Assembly: GCF_000378245.1 (NCBI RefSeq)
Contig: NZ_KB899502.1
Coordinates: 62,001 to 126,000 of the forward strand
DNA: 64,000 bases
Direction of reading: 5' to 3'
Source of the DNA: Aromatoleum toluclasticum ATCC 700605
GTDB lineage: Bacteria; Pseudomonadota; Gammaproteobacteria; Burkholderiales; Rhodocyclaceae
The notes under the pieces are model-generated. The model was not told the DNA's origin. It worked only from the letters and a program-made list of their open reading frames with translations, and ran no database searches. Below are positions 17,532-24,900 of this stretch, piece by piece. Positions within the stretch are counted from its first letter, which is position 1. Every line of letters begins with the position of its first letter. The translations under genes were made by a program, and so were the position numbers.

Positions 17532-18959
17532 TTGAGCATTCCGAATGAGGCACCGTACCCACTGATGGAGACGCTGCGCGCGATGAAGGACGCGCAGCGC
17601 AGCGGCGGCGAGGTGAGCGCTGCGCTGCGCATCGACCGCCTGACCCGCCTGCTCGTACTCCTGCGTGACCGTGCCGATGACTTCTGCGCCGCGCTGGATG
17701 CGGATTTCGGCGGCCGTCCGCGCGAGATCTCGCTCATGAACGACGTCATGGCGACCTTCAACTCGGTCAAGTACGCGCGTAGGCACGTCCGGCAGTGGAT
17801 GAAGCCCGAACGCCGGAGCGGTGTGTTTCCGTTCAACCTGTTCGGCGGGCGCGTGGAGCTGCAGCACATGCCCAAGGGGGTGGTCGGCGTGCTCGGGACG
17901 TGGAACGTGCCACTCTTCACGACGCTCGCCCCGCTGGCCTTCGTCCTTGCCGCGGGCAACCGCGCCATGCTCAAGCCCTCCGAATTCGTACCGCGCACCG
18001 CGGAGCTGTTGCGCGATGCCGTGATTTCGTCCTTCGGCGAAGACGAAGTCGCAGTGGTCAATGGCGACGCGGCCGTCTCGGTCGCGTTCAGCGCGCTTCC
18101 GTTCGACCACCTCGTGCTGACCGGCAGCTCGGCCACCGGCGTGCGCGTGATGCGCGCGGCCGCCGAGCAGCTGGTGCCGGTGACGCTGGAACTTGGTGGC
18201 AAGTCGCCGGTGATCGTGGGCCGTAGCGCTGACATCGGGAAGGCAGCGGAGCGCATCCTTCTCGGCAAGACCATGAATGCCGGCCAGATCTGCGTCAGTC
18301 CGGACACCGTGTACGTGCCGCGCGATGCGCTGGAAAGCTTCGTCGCCGCCTGTGGCGACGTGCATCGCACGCTGTTTCCCGCCGACGGGGGACCTGCGCT
18401 GCTCACGGCGATCGTCGACGAGCGACATCGCGCGCGACTCGATGCCTGTGTCGACGAGGTAGCGGCGCGTGGCGGGCGCATCGTCGACTGCGGCGGCGGG
18501 CTCGCGTCCTCAGGACGGCGCCGCCCCTTGCGGCTGGTGATCGACCCGCCGCGTGACAGCCGCATCGCCCGGGAGGAGATTTTCGGCCCGCTGCTGCAGG
18601 TCGAATCCTACGACGTGATCGACGAGGTGATCGGCCGCATCAACGACGGCCCGCGGCCGCTCGCGCTGTACTACTTCGGCACTGACCGGCGCGAGGAGCG
18701 TCAGGTGCTGCAGCACACGCTTTCGGGCGGGGTCGCGATCAACGACGTGCTGATGCAGGTTGCCGCCCACGATGCGCCCTTCGGTGGCGTGGGCGCTTCG
18801 GGCATGGGGGTGTATCACGGGCGTGAGGGCTTCGAGGAGTTCAGCCACCCGCGGACCGTGTATCGCAGCGGCTGGTGGGACCCGCGCAAGGCGCTCGGGT
18901 TGGTGCCGCCGTATCCAGGCCAGCTCTACGAGCGCCTGCTCAAGACCTTGCGCATGTGA
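17532..18959 (+). CDS. Aldehyde dehydrogenase (coniferyl-aldehyde-dehydrogenase-like)
   Basis: 475 residues from TTG 17532, which follows GGGAAG at good spacing; the next ATG lies 42 nt on (MetGluThrLeu). Class 3-type ALDH fold with GVLGTWNVPLFTTLAPL, LKPSEFVPRTAELL, ELGGKSPVIVG (general-base Glu) and the catalytic Cys in NAGQICVSPDTVY; EEIFGPLLQVESY and FGGVGASGMGVYHG complete the set. It oxidises an aldehyde to the acid with NAD(P). Last gene of the rightward operon and logical partner of the upstream GMC oxidoreductase. A hairpin follows its stop codon. Confidence 0.92.
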   Translation: MSIPNEAPYPLMETLRAMKDAQRSGGEVSAALRIDRLTRLLVLLRDRADDFCAALDADFGGRPREISLMNDVMATFNSVKYARRHVRQWMKPERRSGVFPFNLFGGRVELQHMPKGVVGVLGTWNVPLFTTLAPLAFVLAAGNRAMLKPSEFVPRTAELLRDAVISSFGEDEVAVVNGDAAVSVAFSALPFDHLVLTGSSATGVRVMRAAAEQLVPVTLELGGKSPVIVGRSADIGKAAERILLGKTMNAGQICVSPDTVYVPRDALESFVAACGDVHRTLFPADGGPALLTAIVDERHRARLDACVDEVAARGGRIVDCGGGLASSGRRRPLRLVIDPPRDSRIAREEIFGPLLQVESYDVIDEVIGRINDGPRPLALYYFGTDRREERQVLQHTLSGGVAINDVLMQVAAHDAPFGGVGASGMGVYHGREGFEEFSHPRTVYRSGWWDPRKALGLVPPYPGQLYERLLKTLRM

Positions 18960-18964
18960 AAACG

Positions 18965-18983
18965 GGCCCGGCAGCACCGGGCC
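18965..18983. terminator. Hairpin after the aldehyde dehydrogenase gene
   Basis: GGCCCGG-CAGCA-CCGGGCC, a 7-bp perfect GC stem 5 nt after the stop codon at 18959 and before the end of the convergent small gene (18991). No T tract; likely a bidirectional, intrinsic-like terminator. Confidence 0.5.
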
Positions 18984-18990
18984 GGTGTGC

Positions 18991-19278
18991 TCAGAGCAGG
19001 GCGGCCAGCGCGAAGGGCACGCCGAACAGTCCCGTCCACCCCATTCGTCCCCAGAAGGCAAGGCGGCTGGACTGATGGTTCCACAGCCCGAGTGCGCCGA
19101 AAGCGCCCATCGCGCCTGCACCCGGAATCCAGATGCCGCTCAGGCCCGCGAGGCCGAGCAGACCCAGGATGCGAATCGCCGCGCCCGGCCGCGAGCGTAC
19201 GACGGGCGACTTGATGCCGGCCAATCCGGCGAGACCGATCAGGCCAATCAGGCCGACCCAGGGGATGAGTGCTTCCAC
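18991..19278 (-). CDS. Small glycine-rich membrane protein, unknown
   Basis: 95 residues from GTG 19278, preceded by GAGGAG at 7 nt spacing. Nearly the whole protein is hydrophobic and rich in Gly/Leu/Ile: PWVGLIGLIGLAGLAG, IRILGLLGLAGLSGIWI and WTGLFGVPFALAALL suggest two or three short transmembrane helices with GxxxG-like packing. No family recognised. It converges on the aldehyde dehydrogenase and is divergent from the thiolase-like gene at 19510. Whether it belongs to either module cannot be said. Confidence 0.55.
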   Translation of the reverse strand: MEALIPWVGLIGLIGLAGLAGIKSPVVRSRPGAAIRILGLLGLAGLSGIWIPGAGAMGAFGALGLWNHQSSRLAFWGRMGWTGLFGVPFALAALL

Positions 19279-19415
19279 GTGTCGTTCTCCTCGTATCGAA
19301 TGTGACCGCCGACGCGTGGCGTCGTCAGTGTGTCGACGTTTGCATCGGTCGGCGGCGCGCGCATCATTCATGCGGACTAGATTGCAGCAGGCGTGAAGGG
19401 AAGGTCGGTCCGGCC

Positions 19416-19433
19416 TAGTCGATTTGAACGATT
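19416..19433 (+). promoter_or_regulatory. GTCC-N4-GGAC palindrome, site 5 (degenerate)
   Basis: TAGTCGATTTGAACGATT, with TAGTC and ACGAT kept in register. Its centre lies about 86 nt upstream of the thiolase-like gene at 19510, the usual spacing of this motif. Confidence 0.45.
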
Positions 19434-19509
19434 ACCGGGCGCTACGGCCTATGGCATCGTTCCCTCATCGCCGGCAGCGGCAAGGGAAAAATCGCGAACA
19501 GGGGCTGAC

Positions 19510-20721
19510 ATGGGACTGAAAGGACAGGCCGCGATCGTCGGGGCGGCGCAGTACAAGCCCGAAAAGTACGCGACCGCACCGCGCATGTTCCATCTCGAAC
19601 AGGTGGCGGATCTAGCGGCGCGGGCATTGCAGGACGCCGGACTGAAGGCCTCGGATCTCGACGGCCTGGTCATCAACGGCCCTCAGTTCCACGAGGCCTC
19701 GGTCTTCGTGCCCGCCATGGCGGCCGAGTACCTCGGGATGAGCCTCAACTTCGCCGAGGTCGTCGACCTGGGCGGCACCACCTCGGTCGGGATGATCTGG
19801 CGTGCGGCTGCCGCGATCGAACTCGGGCTGTGCCAGGCGGTGTTGTGCGTGCTGCCGGCGCGCATGGCCCCCTTCGGTCCCGACGAGGACCCGGCGTGGA
19901 TGGCGCGGGCGATGCGCTTCGGCGGGCACAGCACCGCCTTCGGCGCGCCCGAAGCGGAATTCGACCTGCCCTATGGCCACATGGGCCAGAACACCGGCTA
20001 CGCGATGATCGCGCAGCGCTACGCGGCCAAGTACGGTTACGACCCGCTCGCGATGGCGAAGATCGCCGTCGACCAGCGCACCAATGCGCTGACGAACCCG
20101 GACGCGATGTTCTTCGGCAAGCCGCTCACCGCGGAAGAGGTGCTGGCGAGCAAGATGGTGGCCGACCCGCTGCACGTGCTGGAGATCGTGATGCCGGTCG
20201 CCGGCGGCGCGGCGGTGATCGTCGCTTCGAAGGAACTCGCGGCCCGCGCGCGCAACCGGCCGGCTTTCGTTACGGGCTTCGGCGAACACCTCGCCTTCAA
20301 GTCGCCCTCCTATGCAGCCGAGATGACCGACACCCCCATCGGCCCGGCCTCGCGGCGCGCCTTCGAGATGGCAGGGATCAAGCCGTCCGATGTTGATGCG
20401 GCTCAGATTTACGACTGCTACACGATCACGGCGTTGCTCACTCTCGAGGATGCAGGCTTCTGCGAGAAAGGAGAGGGCATGCGTTTCGTGCGCGAGCACG
20501 ACCTCACCTGGCGCGGCGATTTTCCGATGAACACGCACGGCGGCCAGCTGAGTTTCGGTCAGGCCGGTTCGGCCGGCGGTATGTCGCAGGTGGTCGAGGC
20601 TTTCACCCAGATTGCCGGCCGCGCGGGCGATCGTCAGTTGAAGCGTTGCGACCGCGTGTATGTGTCCGGCACCGGCGGCGTGATGAGCGAGCAGGGCGCC
20701 TTGATCCTGCAGGGAGCGTGA
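19510..20721 (+). CDS. SCP2-thiolase-like aldolase (Ltp2/Sal1-type)
   Basis: 403 residues. Thiolase fold of the lipid-transfer-protein branch (AAIVGAAQYKPEK, ADLAARALQDAGLKASDLDG, DAAQIYDCYTITALLTLED, NTHGGQLSFGQAGSAGG). All three thiolase catalytic positions appear changed: the nucleophilic Cys region reads DLGGTTSVGM, the GHP His reads GQA, and the C-terminal CGG reads TGG. Such proteins do not thiolyse; Ltp2 of actinobacteria and Sal1 of Pseudomonas sp. Chol1 are retro-aldolases that remove the last part of a steroid C17 side chain together with a DUF35 partner. That partner is encoded 5 nt downstream here. Hence a side-chain retro-aldolase is the best call; a different branched hydroxyacyl-CoA substrate remains possible. 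Confidence 0.8.
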   Translation: MGLKGQAAIVGAAQYKPEKYATAPRMFHLEQVADLAARALQDAGLKASDLDGLVINGPQFHEASVFVPAMAAEYLGMSLNFAEVVDLGGTTSVGMIWRAAAAIELGLCQAVLCVLPARMAPFGPDEDPAWMARAMRFGGHSTAFGAPEAEFDLPYGHMGQNTGYAMIAQRYAAKYGYDPLAMAKIAVDQRTNALTNPDAMFFGKPLTAEEVLASKMVADPLHVLEIVMPVAGGAAVIVASKELAARARNRPAFVTGFGEHLAFKSPSYAAEMTDTPIGPASRRAFEMAGIKPSDVDAAQIYDCYTITALLTLEDAGFCEKGEGMRFVREHDLTWRGDFPMNTHGGQLSFGQAGSAGGMSQVVEAFTQIAGRAGDRQLKRCDRVYVSGTGGVMSEQGALILQGA

Positions 20722-20726
20722 CGAAG

Positions 20727-21689
20727 ATGTCGATGAACAAACCGATGCCGGTGGCGACCGAGATCTCGGCGCCGTTCTGGAATGCGCTGAAGGAGGGCGT
20801 GCTGCGGATTCCGCACTGCACCGCCTGCGGTCACTGGATCTTCTACCCGCGGCGCCACTGCGACCGCTGCTTCTCGCACGACGTCGAATGGCGCGAGGTG
20901 TCGGGAGCCGGCCAAGTCTATTCCTATACCATCGCGCGCATCCCGACGCTGCCCGACTTCGCCGACGAGATGCCGCAGAAACTCGCGGTCGTCGAACTCG
21001 AGGAAGGCGTGCGCATCAACACGACGCTGGTCGGCCTGAACGAAGACGAAATCCGCATCGGCATGCGCGTGAAGCCGGTGTTCGACAAGGTGCGCGCGGA
21101 TGGTGCGACGCTGCTGCGCTTCACCGCGGCGGACAAGGATTTCCCGGCCCGTGTCGACAGCACGCCGGAAGCGCTCGCGGCCGCAGCGGACGCGAAGGTG
21201 GCCGCCGAGATCGCCGCGACCCCGGTGCGCCAGGTGCGCTTCGACGACGAGGCGGCGATGAAGTCGCTGGTGAGCGATGCCTTCACGCCGTGGAGCACTC
21301 AGGTCGTCGTCGACCAAGCGCTCATCGACGAATTCGCGAAACTCTCCGGCGACGACTACTGGATCCACACGGACCCCGAGCGTGCCGCGAAGCAAAGCCC
21401 CTTCGGCGGCACGATCGCGCACGGCGCGCTGGTGCAGATCCTGCAATCGCGCCTCAAGATGCCGCTCGGCTTCGAGGTCACCGGCTTCAACAACATGGTC
21501 AATTACGGATCCGATCGCCTGCGCTTCCCCGCACCGGTCCCGGCCGGCTCCCGCATCCACGCCCGGGCGCGGGTCAAATCGGTCGAGAAGCTCACCAAGG
21601 GCACGCAGCTGACGCTGGAGGTGACCACCCATGTCGTCGGCAACGAACGCCCGTCGGTCATCAACGATCTGGTGATTCTGTATATGTAG
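20727..21689 (+). CDS. DUF35 zinc-ribbon/OB-fold fused to MaoC hydratase domain
   Basis: 320 residues. Residues 1 to about 150: DUF35 module with a rubredoxin-like zinc knuckle (CTACGHWIFYPRRHCDRC) and an OB-fold (GQVYSYTIARIPTLPDF, LAVVELEEGVRINTTLVG). Residues about 185-320: hot-dog domain with SGDDYWIHTDPERA and SPFGGTIAHGALVQ, the Asp/His and FGGTIAHG of MaoC-type hydratases. DUF35 proteins bind and activate Ltp2-type aldolases, and MaoC domains supply the beta-hydroxyacyl-CoA. In the actinobacterial ChsH1-ChsH2/Ltp2 complex, ChsH2 has these parts in the opposite order (MaoC first). This protein may therefore hydrate and then hand the product to the aldolase encoded just upstream. A strong terminator follows. 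Confidence 0.85.
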   Translation: MSMNKPMPVATEISAPFWNALKEGVLRIPHCTACGHWIFYPRRHCDRCFSHDVEWREVSGAGQVYSYTIARIPTLPDFADEMPQKLAVVELEEGVRINTTLVGLNEDEIRIGMRVKPVFDKVRADGATLLRFTAADKDFPARVDSTPEALAAAADAKVAAEIAATPVRQVRFDDEAAMKSLVSDAFTPWSTQVVVDQALIDEFAKLSGDDYWIHTDPERAAKQSPFGGTIAHGALVQILQSRLKMPLGFEVTGFNNMVNYGSDRLRFPAPVPAGSRIHARARVKSVEKLTKGTQLTLEVTTHVVGNERPSVINDLVILYM

Positions 21690-21723
21690 TTTTGTAGTGG
21701 TCTCGTGTGGTCCTCTCCTTATT

Positions 21724-21758
21724 GGCCGCTCTGCCCTTCGGGTGAGCGGCCTTTTTTT
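21724..21758 (+). terminator. Rho-independent terminator
   Basis: GGCCGCTC stem pairs with GAGCGGCC across a 12-nt loop and is followed by seven T residues (21752-21758). Ends the aldolase/DUF35-MaoC operon, 35 nt after its stop codon. Confidence 0.9.
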
Positions 21759-21904
21759 CGGCGTGCCCGGAGTTTCGAACGCCTGGGTCGCTCTGATACC
21801 CGCCTGCCGCACGGAGCTCCGCGTCGTCGAACGGCACGTTTCGGGCCGTTGCGCACGAACGGAGACGGCCCACGTGGCAGCGGCGGATCGGAGCGCCGGC
21901 GGTG

Positions 21905-24900
21905 CTACAGTCCCCGCGCACTCAGCGGCGGGTTGGCGGACGCCAGGCTGGGGGGCAGCCGGCTGGCGCCGGCCAGGTAGCGGTCGATCGCGCGCGCGGC
22001 GTCGCGGCCATCCCCGATCGCCCACACGATCAGCGAGGGGCCGCGGCGGGCGTCGCCTGCGACGAACACGCCGGGCAGCGCGGTCATCAGGGTGGCGTTC
22101 GCGGCCAGCACGCCGCACCCGTCCGGCGCCAGACCGGACGTTGCGAACGGCGCGAGGTCGGGGCCGGCGAAGCCCGCTGCGATCAGCACCAGATCGGCCT
22201 CCAGGCGGATGCCGGACTCCAGCACTTCCTTGGCGGTGCGCCGTCCCGCGGCGTCGCGCTGCCAGCGCACGCGCTCGAACAGCACCGCATCGACCTGGCC
22301 GTCGCCGTCCTCGTCCAGGAAGGCCACCGAATTGAGGCCGAACACCGCGCGCGCGCCCTCCTTGAGCGCGTAGGTCGGCTCGAAGGTCTGCGGCCAGGCG
22401 GGCCACGGGTTGCCCGGCGGGCGCTGGTCCGGCGGGCGCGGGTGGATGCTGACCTGGTTGACCTGGGCGGCGCCCTGGCGGTGCGCGGTGGCCACGCAGT
22501 CGGCGCCGGTGTCGCCGCCGCCCAGCACCAGCACGCGGCGCCCGCGCGCATCGAGCGGCGCCGCAGGGCGGCCGGCCTGGCGGCGGTTCTCGGCGACCAG
22601 GTAGGCCATGCCGAAGTGGATGCCCGCCAGAGCTCGCCCGGCGGCCGGCACGTCGCGCGCGACCGGCGCGCCGAGCGCGAGCAGCACCGCGTCGTACTCG
22701 CGGCGCAGGCGAGTGAGCGGCAGGTCGACGCCGACCTGCACCGCGGTGCGGAACACCACGCCTTCGGCGGCGAGCTGCTCGACGCGGCGGGCGACGCGCG
22801 CCTTGGCGAGCTTGAAGTCGGGAATCCCGTACGTGAGCAGCCCGCCGACGGCATCGTCGCGCTCGAACACGGTCACGCGGTGGCCGGCGCGGTTGAGCTG
22901 CTGCGCGGCCGACATTCCCGTCGGGCCGGAACCGACCACCGCCACCCGCCGCCCGCTGCGCCTTGCGGGCGGCTGCGCGAGGATCCAGCCCTCGTCCCAG
23001 CCGCGATCGACGATAGCGCGCTCGATGCTCTTGATGGTCACCGCCTCGCCGCTCACGGCGAGCGTGCACGCCGGCTCGCAGGGCGCCGGGCAGGCGTAGC
23101 CGGTGAATTCCGGGAAGTTGTTGGTGGCGTGCAGGCGGTCCAGCGCGGTGCGCCAGTCGTCGCGCGAGACCAGGTCGTTCCACTCCGGGATGCGGTTGCC
23201 GATCGGGCAGCCGGCCATGCAGGCCGGTACCCCGCAGTCCATGCAGCGCTCGCCCTGGGTGCGCAGTTGCGCGGCGTCCCAATGCGGGGCGTAGATCTCG
23301 CGGTGGTCGCCGACGCGCTCGACCGGGGCGCGGTAGGCGATGGGGATGCGCGGGTGGCGACGGTAGCCGTCGGGGTGGTTCTCGCTCGCCGGCGGTGCGA
23401 CCGTGGGCGGGGCGGGGCGTGCTTCGGTGAGCGCGGCGTAGGCCGCCGGGATGAGCTTGAGGAAGCGCGCCGCGGTCCCCGGCCACGCCGCCAGCAGTTC
23501 GCGCGCGAGTGCGCTGCCGGTGAATTGGGCGTGGCGGGCGAGCAGGCGGTGCAGGCGCGGGTGGTCGCGCGTCTCGTCCGGCAGTTCGGCGCACAGGTCG
23601 CTGCCGTTCAGCCGCAGGCGCAGCTGCGGGTCGGCATCGAGCAGGTAGGCCACGCCGCCGCTCATGCCGGCGCCGAAATTGCGACCGACCGGTCCGAGGA
23701 AGATCACCGCGCCGCCGGTCATATACTCGCAGGCGTGGTCGCCCGCGCCCTCGACCACCGCCTGCGCGCCCGAGTTGCGCACCGCGAAGCGCTCGCCGGC
23801 CTGGCCGTTGATGTAGGCCTCGCCCGCGGTGGCGCCATAGAGCGCGACGTTGCCGACGATGATGTTGCCGGCGGCCGGATAGCCGGCGTCGGCCGGGGTG
23901 GCGACCACGATGCGCCCGCCCGAGAGTCCTTTGCCGACATGGTCGTTGGCGTCCCCGGTCAGATGCAGGCTGATCCCGGCGCACAGGAAGGCGCCGAAGC
24001 TCTGCCCGGCGTGGCCGTGGCAATCGAGGCGGATGCTGTCGGCGGGCAGGCCGCGCGCGCCGTGGCGGACGGTGAGTTCGTGGCTCAGCAGGGTGCCGAA
24101 GCTACGGTCGCGGTTGGTGATCGCCAGGCGGTGCGTGTAGCACTCACCACGCGCGAGCGCGGCCAGCGCCGGTTCGATCAGGACGTGGTCGAGCTGGGCG
24201 GCGAGCTTGTGATCCTGCGCGCGGGTGCGGCGCGGGGTGTCGTCGCCGGGCACCGGGGCAAGCAGGGCGGACACGTCCACCGTCAGCCCCTTGGGATGGA
24301 CGAGCGCGCGCGCCTTCAGGCAATCCACCCGGCCGATCATCTCGTCCATGCGGCGGAACCCCAGGCGCGCCATCCATGCGCGCACCTCCGCGGCGACGAA
24401 ACTGAGGTAATTCATCACGTGCTCGGGGGCGCCGGCGAAGCGGCGGCGCAGTTCCGGGTCCTGTGTGGCGATGCCCACCGAGCAGGTGTTGCAGTGGCAC
24501 TTGCGCAACATGATGCAGCCCAGCGCGACGAGGGCCGCGGTCCCGAAGCCGTATTCCTCGGCGCCGAGCAGCGCGGCCACCACCACGTCGCGCCCGGTCA
24601 GGAAGCCGCCGTCGACGCGCACGCGGATGCGCGAGCGCAGGCGGTTGGCCATCAGCGCGCGGTGGGTCTCGGCCAGCCCCAGCTCCCAGCCGCTGCCCGC
24701 CCCCTTGATCGAGGTCTTCACCGAGGCGCCGGTGCCGCCCGAATCCCCGGAGATCAGCACCGCGTCGGCGCGCGCCTTGGCCACGCCGGCGGCGATCGTG
24801 CCCACGCCGGCCTCGGCCACCAGCTTGACGTGGATCTCTGCGGCCGGGCTGGCGCACTTGAGGTCGTGGATGAGCTGGGCGAGGTCCTCGATGGAGTAGA

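Noticed and set aside
15827-18565. Open frame of 912 codons on the minus strand
   Set aside because: Antisense to the GMC oxidoreductase and aldehyde dehydrogenase, whose sense frames carry full family motifs. Translation is Arg/Ala-rich with no recognisable domain.
20634-24023. Long minus-strand frame over the 3' half of the glutamate synthase and the aldolase operon
   Set aside because: Out-of-frame shadow of the fused glutamate synthase; low-complexity Arg/Pro translation.
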